Assembly (NCBI GenBank): GCA_963751795.1
Contig: CAVVVI010000004.1
Coordinates: 1,240,001 to 1,304,000, forward strand
Length of the DNA: 64,000 nucleotides
Direction of reading: 5' to 3'
Origin: BOG-908 sp963751795
GTDB lineage: Bacteria; Pseudomonadota; Alphaproteobacteria; Acetobacterales; Acetobacteraceae
Below the pieces are notes generated by a model. It was not told where the DNA came from, ran no database searches, and saw only the letters and a list, made by a program, of their open reading frames with translations. Each line of letters starts with the position of its first letter. Positions within the stretch are counted from its first letter, which is position 1. Made by a program: the position numbers and the translations under genes. Positions 35,632 to 44,041 of this stretch are shown here, piece after piece.

Positions 35632-37191
35632 ATGAAACGCATGTTGCTGACTGCCACGATTTTGGTCGCCGCCCAGATCGTTCTGATGCCGCCAGGCGCC
35701 TTCGGCCAGTCCGTCGGAGCCGGCGACTCGGGTGCGCCCGTGCATCGCCACCATCGGCATCATCGGCACGCCGCCGCCGCCGTGGCCGCTGCCGCCGACC
35801 CCGCGCCGGTAGCCGAGGCCGCGGCCCCGCCCGAGAACGTGCCCGCAGCCGAGGCGGCGCCCCATAGCCTGCTGCCGCAACGCGCCATCGCGCTGGCCGT
35901 GTTGCCTGATCGCGCCAGCGAAGCCGATGGCGCCGGCCCGGGCCTGACGCCGCTGGGCGCCATTCGCGCCGGCAACGAGGACGGCACAATCCCGGCCTGG
36001 ACCGGCGGGCTGGTCGGCACCATCAGCAGCAAGCCGATCCATACGCGGCTCGATCCGTTCGCCGGCGAGCGGCCGCTCTTCACCATCAGCGCGCAGAACG
36101 TGGATCGCTACGCCGGCCGCCTGGCGCTGGGCACCGCGGCGATGATCCGCACCCTGCACGGCTACCACGTGGACGTGTATCCCACGCACCGCACCGCGGC
36201 GGCCCCGCAATTCATCTACGACAACGCGGTGGCCAACGAAGCCCGCGCGCATACCGTCCATGGCGGCCAGGGGGTCGAGGGCGCAACGCTCTCCGTGCCG
36301 TTCCCGATACCGCATGATGGTGCCGAGGCGATCTGGAACTCCACCCTGCGCTGGCGCGGCACGCAAATCGTGCGCAACGTCACCAACGTCATCTCGACGC
36401 CCAACGGCGATTACTCGCTGCAGAAATGGCATGAGGACATCATGCTGCCCTACAATACGGCCGGCTTTGCCAATACCCGGCAGTGGGACAGCCTGTTCCG
36501 CCAGGAAGTGCTCTCGCCGCCGCGCGATGCGGGCGCGCTGACATTGGTGGTGAACCACGAGAACCCGTACTCCCAGGGCCGGGAAGCCTGGAGCTACAAC
36601 CCGGGCGAGCGCCGGGTGCGCCGTGCGCCGGACATCGACTACGACACGCCGCTGACCGACACTGACGGACTTGAGACGGTAGACGACTACGATCTGTTCA
36701 ACGGCGCGCTGGATCGTTACGAGTGGACGCTGGTGGGACGGCGCGAGATGTACGTTCCCTACAACACCTACAAGCTGCAGGACCCCGCGCTGCGCTACGG
36801 CGAAATGATGGGCCGGGAATCGCTCAAGCCGGAGCTGATCCGCTTCGAGCTGCACCGGGTGTGGATGGTGGAAGCCAAGCTGAAGCCCGAGTTCCGCCAC
36901 ATCTACACGCGCCGGACGATCTACCTCGACGAGGATAGCTGGCAGCCGCTGATCTCGGACCGTTACGACGGCCGGGGCAATCTGTGGCGCACCGCCATGG
37001 CCTTCCCGATCGAGGCGCCCGAGGTGCCGGTGTTCGGCGCGGACGGCTACGAATACGTGGACCTGTATCAGCACCGCTATCTGGTGCAGGGCCTGCACAA
37101 CCAGGAGCCGGTGGCACCCAGCTACAACGCGGTTTCACTGACGCCGCGTGACTTCACCGCCGACGCGCTCCGGCAGATGGGTCACCGCTAG
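35632..37191 (+). CDS. DUF1329 exported protein (second copy, His/Ala/Pro-rich insert)
   Basis: 519 residues from ATG 35632, with GAGG six bases upstream. After a signal peptide (ends near FGQ, residue 26) comes an inserted segment of about 70 residues that the first copy lacks: a histidine cluster HRHHRHHRH followed by Ala/Pro/Glu-rich low complexity. The DUF1329 body then starts at LTPLGAIRAGNEDGTIPAW and is colinear with the first copy to the end. The two are ancient paralogues. The His cluster could bind metal. It sits alone between a divergent promoter and a strong terminator at 37245. Confidence 0.87.
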   Translation: MKRMLLTATILVAAQIVLMPPGAFGQSVGAGDSGAPVHRHHRHHRHAAAAVAAAADPAPVAEAAAPPENVPAAEAAPHSLLPQRAIALAVLPDRASEADGAGPGLTPLGAIRAGNEDGTIPAWTGGLVGTISSKPIHTRLDPFAGERPLFTISAQNVDRYAGRLALGTAAMIRTLHGYHVDVYPTHRTAAAPQFIYDNAVANEARAHTVHGGQGVEGATLSVPFPIPHDGAEAIWNSTLRWRGTQIVRNVTNVISTPNGDYSLQKWHEDIMLPYNTAGFANTRQWDSLFRQEVLSPPRDAGALTLVVNHENPYSQGREAWSYNPGERRVRRAPDIDYDTPLTDTDGLETVDDYDLFNGALDRYEWTLVGRREMYVPYNTYKLQDPALRYGEMMGRESLKPELIRFELHRVWMVEAKLKPEFRHIYTRRTIYLDEDSWQPLISDRYDGRGNLWRTAMAFPIEAPEVPVFGADGYEYVDLYQHRYLVQGLHNQEPVAPSYNAVSLTPRDFTADALRQMGHR

Positions 37192-37244
37192 CCGGACGGG
37201 GTCGCCGCCCTCTCCCCCAAACGAGGGAGCGGCGACTAGCCTTC

Positions 37245-37292
37245 GCCCTTCCGGGCACGCAAGCTGATTGCGTGTTCGGAAGGGCTTTTTTT
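37245..37292 (+). terminator. Rho-independent terminator of the second DUF1329 gene
   Basis: Long stem from GCCCTTCCG...CACGCAA to TTGCGTG...CGGAAGGGC with loop GCTGA, followed by TTTTTTT (37286-37292). It lies 54 bp after the stop codon at 37191. A clear intrinsic terminator on the plus strand. Confidence 0.9.
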
Positions 37293-37473
37293 AGCCGCCG
37301 CGTGCGGTGCGGCGTTCGCCAAGTCGAACACAGTGGCGGGCCTGGGCTGATCGTATCGGCAACGGTCCGGGGCTGGCGCCAGGCTGCCGCCGGGGCAGCA
37401 CTGAAAAGCTGCAGCCACCTGATCGCATCGGCACCGACCAAGTTCCAAGAACCGCGGCTCAGGCGCCAGCCGG
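37293..37473. other. Gene-free part of a 331-bp intergenic region
   Basis: The gap 37192-37522 separates convergent transcripts. Apart from the terminator at 37245 and the hairpin at 37474 I see no coding potential, repeat or regulatory motif in this middle part; it is GC-rich without codon structure. Confidence 0.6.
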
Positions 37474-37515
37474 CGCGCGGGCTTTGCCCTCCGTTCGGAG
37501 AGCAAGGCCCGCGCG
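37474..37515 (-). terminator. Strong hairpin after the MMPL gene
   Basis: Perfect 9-bp outer arms CGCGCGGGC (37474-37482) and GCCCGCGCG (37507-37515), continued inward by CTCC/GGAG-type pairs. It starts 8 bp beyond the minus-strand MMPL stop. It lacks a T-run, so it may act with Rho or protect the mRNA end. Confidence 0.55.
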
Positions 37516-37522
37516 TTAAGGC

Positions 37523-39883
37523 CTACGCCTCGGTCCCGTGCTCCGGCTCCAGCGCGGCAGCGATGTCCCCGGGGTGCTTCTGCGGCACGATCAGGTCCAT
37601 CACGCCGATGATGGCCGGCAGCACCACGATGGCGCCCGCCATGTTCATGAAGAACATGAACGTCAGCAGCATGCCCATATCCGCCTGGAACTGCAGCGGT
37701 GAGAACGCCCAGGTGGCCACGCCGATGGAGAGCGACAGGCCGGTGAAGATCACCGCACTGCCGGTCTCGCGCAGCGTCTGGATATAGGCGGCGTTCAGCG
37801 TGTAGCCGCGGCGCATGTAGTAGGAAAGGCGGCTGAACTTGTAGATGCCGTAATCCACGCCGATGCCGACGCCCAGCGCGGTCACCGGCAGCGTGGACAG
37901 CTTCAGGCCGATGCCGAGCACGCTCATGGCCGCATTGGCCAGGATCGACACCGCGGCGAGCGGCAGCACGATGCACAGGGCAGCGCGCACCGAGCGGAAC
38001 ACCACCAGGCAGATCACGATGATCATGCCGTAGACCAGGCCGAGCATCGGCAGCTGGGCGGCCTCCACCACGGCGTTGGTGGCGCCGATCACGCCGGCGG
38101 TGCCGGCCGCGAGCTCCAGCCGCACCTTCGAGTTGTTCGGCGTGGCGTTGAACGTCTCGATCGCCTTGATCACCCGATCGATCGTGCCGGCCTTGTGGTC
38201 GGTCAGGAAGATGATCAGCGGCATAGCCGAGCAGTCGTTGTTGGCCAGGCCCATCGAGACTTCGAAGGCCGAGCTGTCGCGGCCCAGCACGCGGCTGTCG
38301 TGTGGCAGGTAGTTGAACTTCGGATTGCCCTCGTTCCACGCCACGTTGGCGGCGCTGCGCATCAGATGCGCCATGAAGATCGTGCTGCGCACGCCGGGCA
38401 CGCCCTGCAGGCGGTAATCCAGATCGTCGATGCGCCGCATCGCGTTGTAGTCGAGGCAGGAATTGGCCGGACCTTCGGCGAACACCTCGAGCACGTCCAC
38501 GCTGACCGTATAGTTGGCCTGGAAGAACGCGGCGTCGCGGTTGTTGCGGCTGTCGGGCCGCAATTCCGGCACGCCCACATGCAGGTCGCCCACCACCGGC
38601 TGGCCGAGCAGCAGCGCGCCGCCGGCGACTGCGGCCGTCAGCGCGCAGATGACGATGGCCGAGCGCGGAGCAATCAGGCTGGCCAGCAGGCGCCAGAAGC
38701 CCTCGAACCGCGCAGCCCCGCGCTGGGCGGCTTCCACGCGCGCCATGGAGATGCCGGCGAAGCTCGCAATCACCGGCAGCACGAGCAGGTTGGTGACCGC
38801 CAGCACAGCGATGCCGATGGCCGCGGTAAGCGCCAGCTCGCGGATGGCGGGCACCGGGATGGTGGTGACGGTGACGAAGGTGAGCACCGCCAGGCAAAGT
38901 GCCACCACGCCCGGCTCGAGCAGGTTGTGGAAGCTGCCGCGGGCTGCATCCAGCGCCGACTTGCCCTCGCCCACCAGGCGCACGTTGGACAGCGCGATCT
39001 GCACGCCGTGGCTGACGCCGATGGCCAGAATGAGGAAGGGGATCAGCACCGAGATCGGGTCGATGCCGATATGCAGGATGGTGATGATGCCCAGCTGCCA
39101 CATGACCGCAATCAGCGAGCAGGCCAGGGCCGCGCCGGTCAGGTAGAACGAGCGCGAGACGATGTAGAGCAGCACCGCGGCCACCGCGAGCGCGATGCCG
39201 AAGAACAGCACGATCACCTGCGCGCCGTGTTCGATGTCGCCCACCGCCTGCGCGAAGCCGAGCACGTGCACCTGGGTGTCGGCGGTGTTGTACTTGGCGC
39301 GGATGATGGTATCGAGCTCGTCGGCGAACTTGCCGTAATCGAGGTGCGCGCCGGTCCGCGGGTCGACGTCGTTCAGCTTGGCGCTGACCACCGCGCTGCG
39401 GAAGTTGTTGGCGATCAGCCGGCCGAGGATGCCGGATTTGTAGATGTTGGATTTGACGCTGGCGAAGCCGGCCGCATCGGGCTTGAAGGTGGCCGGGATC
39501 ACCGGGCCGCCGTTGAAGCCGCCTTCGACGACCTCGGCGAACCGTGTGTCAGGCGTGTAGAGGCTGCTGACATGGGTGCGGTCTACGCCGGGCAGGAAGA
39601 ACACGTCGTCGGTGAGGCGCCGCAGCGCGTCGAAATATTGCGGCGTGAAGATGTCGCCGTGCTTGGCTTCCAGCGAGATCAGCAGGACGTTGCCGCCGCC
39701 GAACTGCGCTTCGACCTTCTTGTAGGTGTCGATATAGGCGTTGTGCGAGGGCAGCAGCTTGTCGAACGAGGCGTCCGGGCGGACGTGGATCGCGAACGAG
39801 CCCAGGGCCACGGTGACCAGCGCGAACGCCACAAGGATCTTGCGCCGGTTGGAAAACAGCGCGCGCTCGAGCCAGCCGATCAT
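37523..39883 (-). CDS. MMPL/RND-superfamily permease
   Basis: 786 residues, about 12 membrane spans in two halves, each with a large periplasmic loop. This is the HAE3/MMPL-like class rather than HAE1 drug pumps, consistent with its length. N-terminal LVTVALGSFAIHVRPDASFDKLLP and central VLIPFLILAIGVSHGVQIAL with the matching C-terminal ALGVGIGVDYGIYKFSRL are typical. Relatives move lipids, hopanoids or other hydrophobic molecules between inner membrane and periplasm. Its ATG overlaps the YCF48 stop by four bases (ATGA). With the YCF48, DUF1302 and DUF1329 proteins it forms a familiar module for hydrophobic substrates. Confidence 0.88.
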   Translation of the reverse strand: MIGWLERALFSNRRKILVAFALVTVALGSFAIHVRPDASFDKLLPSHNAYIDTYKKVEAQFGGGNVLLISLEAKHGDIFTPQYFDALRRLTDDVFFLPGVDRTHVSSLYTPDTRFAEVVEGGFNGGPVIPATFKPDAAGFASVKSNIYKSGILGRLIANNFRSAVVSAKLNDVDPRTGAHLDYGKFADELDTIIRAKYNTADTQVHVLGFAQAVGDIEHGAQVIVLFFGIALAVAAVLLYIVSRSFYLTGAALACSLIAVMWQLGIITILHIGIDPISVLIPFLILAIGVSHGVQIALSNVRLVGEGKSALDAARGSFHNLLEPGVVALCLAVLTFVTVTTIPVPAIRELALTAAIGIAVLAVTNLLVLPVIASFAGISMARVEAAQRGAARFEGFWRLLASLIAPRSAIVICALTAAVAGGALLLGQPVVGDLHVGVPELRPDSRNNRDAAFFQANYTVSVDVLEVFAEGPANSCLDYNAMRRIDDLDYRLQGVPGVRSTIFMAHLMRSAANVAWNEGNPKFNYLPHDSRVLGRDSSAFEVSMGLANNDCSAMPLIIFLTDHKAGTIDRVIKAIETFNATPNNSKVRLELAAGTAGVIGATNAVVEAAQLPMLGLVYGMIIVICLVVFRSVRAALCIVLPLAAVSILANAAMSVLGIGLKLSTLPVTALGVGIGVDYGIYKFSRLSYYMRRGYTLNAAYIQTLRETGSAVIFTGLSLSIGVATWAFSPLQFQADMGMLLTFMFFMNMAGAIVVLPAIIGVMDLIVPQKHPGDIAAALEPEHGTEA

Positions 39884-40905
39884 TGCGTCACCTCTGCAGC
39901 ATGGGCCGTGGCCGGTTCAGGGGCCGCCGAAGCCGGGTCGACCAGATGCACGCCGTCCTCGCCGACGGCAACCAGCTTGCCGCCGCCCGCCTCGGCCACG
40001 CCGGACAGGCTGACGCCGGTGGGCGGCGGCAGCGTGTGCACGGCCTTGGATTGCGGGTCGTACAGGAGGACGAGGCCGTTGCTGCCGACCATGGCGAGAT
40101 TGCCGTCCGCCAGCACGGTGCCGCCGAAGATCGAGCGCTGCTCGCCGGTATCGATCCGGTGCCAGGCCGGTGCCGTCGCCGTGGCGATGAACAGGCTGCC
40201 GCGCAGGCCGAAGCTGTACATGTCACCGTTCTTGGTGGTCAGGCAGCCGAACTGCGAACCTTCGTAGCCAACCGGCATCGGCGTCCAGGTGACGCCGTGG
40301 CGGACGAAAGCGTGGCCGGCTTCGCCGGTAACGACTACGTCGGCGCCGTGCGGCATCACGCAGTTCAGGTGATAGTCCTCATCGAGATTCGGCAGCTTGA
40401 CGGGCGTCCAGGTGCTGGCGTTCGTCGTCTCCAGCATCAGCGCGTAGGCGCCGCTGGCGACGAGGTGATTGGGGCCGAGGCTGGCGATCGAGAACAGCGC
40501 CTGGTCCTTGCCCGGCGCGCTGAGCTGGCTGGTCCAATGCACGCCGGCATCGGCCGTATGCAGGATCGTGGAATCCTGCCCCACGGCCCAGCCCTCGTCG
40601 CCGCTGGTGAAGATGGTGGCGGTGAGCAGCACGTCGGTGCCGCTGTCGATGGGGCGCCAGCTGACGCCCTGGTCATCCGAAAGCAGGACGGTGCCGCGAT
40701 CGCCCACGGCCACCAGCCGGTTGCCGGCGCGTGCGATGGCGAGCAGCACGCCGTGGATCTTGCGCCACGCAGGGCGGTCGGTGGTGGCGGGCGCGGCAGA
40801 AGGGGCAGCCTGCGCGGCCGGCAGGCTGGCGGCCAGAAGCAGGATCGCGGCGATCAGGCGGATAGGGGCCGCGACGGCGGGCGCTTTCTGATGAAACAAG
40901 GACAC
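39880..40905 (-). CDS. YCF48/BNR-repeat exported protein
   Basis: 341 residues. An N-terminal signal segment (about residues 14-33, ending AQA) is followed by a beta-propeller of the YCF48/photosynthesis-stability type: repeats such as VAVGDRGTVLLSDDQGVSW, WAVGQDSTILHTADAGVHW and VAVGEDGVHLV. YCF48 proteins act as assembly or coupling factors; in DUF1302/DUF1329/MMPL modules this one is thought to sit in the periplasm next to the permease. Coupled by a four-base overlap to the MMPL gene. The 222 bp upstream contain no operator of the GGGTG/CACCC type that I can see. Confidence 0.85.
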   Translation of the reverse strand: MSLFHQKAPAVAAPIRLIAAILLLAASLPAAQAAPSAAPATTDRPAWRKIHGVLLAIARAGNRLVAVGDRGTVLLSDDQGVSWRPIDSGTDVLLTATIFTSGDEGWAVGQDSTILHTADAGVHWTSQLSAPGKDQALFSIASLGPNHLVASGAYALMLETTNASTWTPVKLPNLDEDYHLNCVMPHGADVVVTGEAGHAFVRHGVTWTPMPVGYEGSQFGCLTTKNGDMYSFGLRGSLFIATATAPAWHRIDTGEQRSIFGGTVLADGNLAMVGSNGLVLLYDPQSKAVHTLPPPTGVSLSGVAEAGGGKLVAVGEDGVHLVDPASAAPEPATAHAAEVTQ

Positions 40906-41059
40906 TCACCTCTCGCGTAGTATTGGGAGGATGGACGCCCCTCCGAAGCACCGAAGCAACCGAGAGCCGGTGGCGTGGGACGCCGGCCATCGATTGCTTC
41001 GATTAGTCGCTGGTTAAAGCGCGGCTGGCCGCACTTGTCCCATTTCAAATTTCCGTGTT

Positions 41060-41081
41060 GCCGGAGGGCAAGCCCTCCGGC
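41060..41081 (-). terminator. Perfect hairpin downstream of the DUF1302 gene
   Basis: GCCGGAGGG-CAAG-CCCTCCGGC, a 9-bp perfect stem with a 4-base loop, 47 bp after the minus-strand DUF1302 stop. A second, weaker pair CCCGGAG/CTCCGGG lies between it and the stop (41097-41119). No T-run; termination is inferred. The rest of the gap 40906-41127 shows nothing else. Confidence 0.5.
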
Positions 41082-41127
41082 CGACGATCAGACGACCCCC
41101 GGAGACGCCATCGCTCCGGGCAGCCGA

Positions 41128-43086
41128 TCAGAATTCATACGAGACGGTCGCGCTGTAGAAGTCGCGATCCAGCAGGCCGTAGAACTTGCCGCCGTCGAAG
41201 ATCGGGAAGTGGTTGGTGTACTGCACGCCAAGGCTCCAGGCCTGCAGGTAGTTGAACGTGACGCCCACGCTGGCCGCCGCGGTGTTCTGCACGAAGATGT
41301 TGGCGCCGACGGGGCTGGTGCCGACGAAATCATGCTGGAACGACAAGGTCGGCTTCATGTCGATGCCGTAGGGAAGCAGGTTCGGGATGTCGATGATGCT
41401 GGCGATCGTGTAGGCGGCGGAGAACTGGCTCGGCAGCCCCTTATGCGAGATCAGCGTGTTGCCGTTCACCGTCGCCGTTTCGTTGAAGGCGGAATTGACG
41501 TCGGTGGTGTAGGCCGCGTCGAAGATACCGCGTTCGCGCGGGAAGTCGGCCACGTAGTCGCCGCCGATTTCGCCGATCAGCGCGATCTGGTTGATGTAGA
41601 GGCTGGGGACGGCCGGGAACAGCTTGGTGAAGGTCGTCTGTGCCTGGATCACCGGATAGCGCTTCCAGCCATCGATGATGCAGTTGAAGCACTCCGGATT
41701 GCCTACGAGGTTGACGACCGGATCGTTGTGCAAGGCGTTGTTCAGCGCGATCTGCACCAGCGGCGAGAGCTTGGCCGTTTGCGCGATGGCCGGCAGGCTG
41801 ACGGCCAGTGCCAAGTCGGACGCGCTGAGCTGCAGCGGCTGGTTGATGCGGCTCGACAGCTCGCCCTGGATGGCGATGCCGTCAGGCCCGGTGAAGTTCC
41901 AGCTGATGCCGATCAGGTGGATGTCCTTGGGATAGTCGGCGAAGAACCCGGCCGTATTGGTGTAGGTGTTCTTCGCATACGCCTTTCCGGCGCCGGGCAG
42001 CGCCAGCGTGAACGGGTTGGGCAGGTCGCCGAAGGTCGGGCCAAGCACGCCGGCCAGGCCGGAGACGTTGGAAATGCCGGTACGGTTGGAGCCGAACGGC
42101 GTGCGGCTGTGGTAATTCTCGAAATACAGGCCGATCTCGGTATCGTCGAGGCTGGCGAAGGTCTTGCGCAGGGCAATGCCGAACTCGCCGAGCCCGGTGG
42201 GATGGCGATCGTTCAGGCGCGGCAGGGCTGCACCGAAGATGTCGCCCGCAGCCTGGTTGACGCCCAGGACCGCGCGGCGGTTATCCGGGAAGTCGTTACG
42301 CAGATTGCCGTAGGTACCGCCGTCGAGCAGCGAGTCGTTGGTGTTGAAGAACGAGCCGTTCGGCTCCAGGCGCGTGCGGGTCCAGATCGGCTGCCAGAAG
42401 GCTTCCACGGTGACGCCCGCGCCGACTTCGGTCTTGAGGTCCACCACAGGGATCGGCAGGAACGCGTTGCGCAATTCCGAGCCGGGCGTGCGCAAGGCGG
42501 TCACGTCGAGCGGCGTAATCGAGTTGATGCCGAACTGGATGAAGGTGCTCTCGCCCCAGTTCAGCGCCTGGGCGCCCACGCGCACGTCCACGGCATGGCC
42601 GAAGATGGTGGGGCGGGCGAACACATAGGCGTCGAGCAGGCGGAGATCGGCACCCACGTCGCGCACGGCGGCGCGCGAAAGCTTCTGGAAATCCGTGCGC
42701 TCGCTATCGGTGATCGGGTCGTAGAAGCCGGTGGCACGGATGAAGAAGCCGAAATCGTCTTTCTTGGCCTGGATCTCGGTGGTGATGCGCTGGGTGGCGG
42801 CGACCGGCGTGTTGTTCTTGTAGTTCAGCGTGCCGTTGTCGTTGTTGGCGAGCACGAATTGGCCGCCATTGGCCACGCCCACGAAGTTCTGGTCGATCGG
42901 CGAGGCACGCACGTCCACACTCGAAGACAGGGTGGTGTCGATGTTGACCTGCCAGCCGCCGATCGTGGCGTCGTAGGCGTGCGCATTGTTGGCAGACAAC
43001 GCGAAAGCGGCTGCCCCGGCCAGCAGCAAACCGCGGCGGTTTGCGCGAATGGTGCTGCCGAACTTGAACATCGATGACTTGACCAC
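41128..43086 (-). CDS. DUF1302 outer-membrane protein
   Basis: 652 residues. Start GTG 43086 has GGGGGA about six bases upstream; ATG 43071 is an alternative. The signal peptide ends at AHA before YDATIGGW. DUF1302 fills the chain: an alternating beta pattern with many aromatic residues ends in YSATVSYEF, a C-terminal Phe typical of outer-membrane barrels inserted by BAM. These proteins occur with DUF1329, YCF48 and MMPL genes in clusters for sterols, terpenes and other hydrophobic compounds, and are taken to be the outer-membrane entry or exit channel. Candidate operator C lies about 100 bp upstream. Confidence 0.88.
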   Translation of the reverse strand: MVKSSMFKFGSTIRANRRGLLLAGAAAFALSANNAHAYDATIGGWQVNIDTTLSSSVDVRASPIDQNFVGVANGGQFVLANNDNGTLNYKNNTPVAATQRITTEIQAKKDDFGFFIRATGFYDPITDSERTDFQKLSRAAVRDVGADLRLLDAYVFARPTIFGHAVDVRVGAQALNWGESTFIQFGINSITPLDVTALRTPGSELRNAFLPIPVVDLKTEVGAGVTVEAFWQPIWTRTRLEPNGSFFNTNDSLLDGGTYGNLRNDFPDNRRAVLGVNQAAGDIFGAALPRLNDRHPTGLGEFGIALRKTFASLDDTEIGLYFENYHSRTPFGSNRTGISNVSGLAGVLGPTFGDLPNPFTLALPGAGKAYAKNTYTNTAGFFADYPKDIHLIGISWNFTGPDGIAIQGELSSRINQPLQLSASDLALAVSLPAIAQTAKLSPLVQIALNNALHNDPVVNLVGNPECFNCIIDGWKRYPVIQAQTTFTKLFPAVPSLYINQIALIGEIGGDYVADFPRERGIFDAAYTTDVNSAFNETATVNGNTLISHKGLPSQFSAAYTIASIIDIPNLLPYGIDMKPTLSFQHDFVGTSPVGANIFVQNTAAASVGVTFNYLQAWSLGVQYTNHFPIFDGGKFYGLLDRDFYSATVSYEF

Positions 43087-43184
43087 GCCGTATCCCCCGA
43101 AAAACCGCCGGCTCTCTCGTCCGGTCTGGCGTGCCCGCCCGTGCCGTATTGGCGCAGCAAGGCTTTTGACTACGTCGAAACGTT

Positions 43185-43209
43185 AGGGTGGGCACACTAA
43201 ACGCGTCAA
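43185..43209. promoter_or_regulatory. Candidate TetR operator C with minus-strand -35 box
   Basis: AGGGTG-GG-CACACT at 43185-43198, then AAACGCGTCAA. GTCAA reads TTGAC on the minus strand, 17 bp before CTAACG, as a promoter for the DUF1302 gene whose start is about 123 bp from the box. Compared with site A, one arm has a single mismatch (CACAC for CACCC). Confidence 0.5.
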
Positions 43210-43357
43210 GCGTGCGACAGGCAGGTGGTGCGCCGTTGCAACATCATGCAATGCAGCATGAAAATCATAACGCTCGGCCAGGTCAGCCGCGGGCGGCGCC
43301 GGTGCAACCCGGATGGCCGGCGGCGTTGTGGGTGGCACAGCATGTGGAGTGCCGGCG

Positions 43358-43486
43358 ATGAGTGGAACGCAGGAGAAAACCGAACAGGACGAAGACCGCG
43401 ACGAGGCGCTGGAAGACACGTTTCCCGCCAGTGATCCGCCCGCCGTGGGCGGCAGCACGGGTCCGGAAGACACCAAGCCGGCCTGA
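43358..43486 (+). CDS. Small acidic protein with FPASDPPA motif
   Basis: 42 residues: ATG 43358 to TGA 43484-43486, with GGAG ahead of the start. Very acidic N-terminus (EKTEQDEDRDE) followed by ALEDTFPASDPPAVGGSTG. The FPASDPPA core recurs in short alphaproteobacterial hypothetical proteins and is conserved enough to mark this as a real gene. No function is known. It is probably disordered and cytosolic. It lies between the DUF1302 promoter and a secreted protein gene. Confidence 0.65.
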   Translation: MSGTQEKTEQDEDRDEALEDTFPASDPPAVGGSTGPEDTKPA

Positions 43487-43537
43487 CGCTCCGCGCAGCG
43501 CTTGCTGGGCACGCACGGCCAGCGCAGGATCGCGCCC

Positions 43538-44017
43538 ATGCGCTCCCACCTGGCCGCCTGCCTTCTTGCCGCCTGCGCCCTGCCGATCGGGGGCACCGGC
43601 CTGGCCGCGCAACCCGCTCAGGACGGCGCCCGGCCCGGCAACGTGATCGGCACCGGCGCCTCGCTGCCGCGATCCGACCGGGCCGGCAATCTGGACGCGG
43701 CCACCACACACTCCGAATTGGCACCGAACCTGCCGGCGCCGCCCGCCAGCGACGATCTGCAGACCTTGCTGCTGGACGCGCGGGCATCGCTGCTGGCCGG
43801 CCGCACCGGCCAGGCGCAGGAAGCGCTGGAACGCGCCGAGACCCGGGCGCTCGATCGCTCGGTGGTGCGGGGAAGCGAACGCGTGCCGGCCAGCGGCCTG
43901 CTCGTCACCCAGGTGTCGCAGGCTTTGCAAGCGCTGGCGGCCGGCCAGACCGAAGCAGCGGTGCGGCTGATCGACGCCGCGGTGCCCGCCGCAGCGCAGG
44001 CCGACATCCCGCGTTAG
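43538..44017 (+). CDS. Exported protein of unknown function, helical repeat-like
   Basis: 159 residues from ATG 43538; signal peptide ends near LAA (residues 22-24). The C-terminal half is helical, with LLLDARASLLAGRTGQAQEALERAETRAL resembling one tetratricopeptide-like hairpin and a second helix pair after it. No enzyme motif. It may be a small periplasmic scaffold. It converges on glnA with a gap of 24 bp. Confidence 0.6.
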   Translation: MRSHLAACLLAACALPIGGTGLAAQPAQDGARPGNVIGTGASLPRSDRAGNLDAATTHSELAPNLPAPPASDDLQTLLLDARASLLAGRTGQAQEALERAETRALDRSVVRGSERVPASGLLVTQVSQALQALAAGQTEAAVRLIDAAVPAAAQADIPR

Positions 44018-44041
44018 CGCTGCCGGCCGGCAGCGCCAGGC

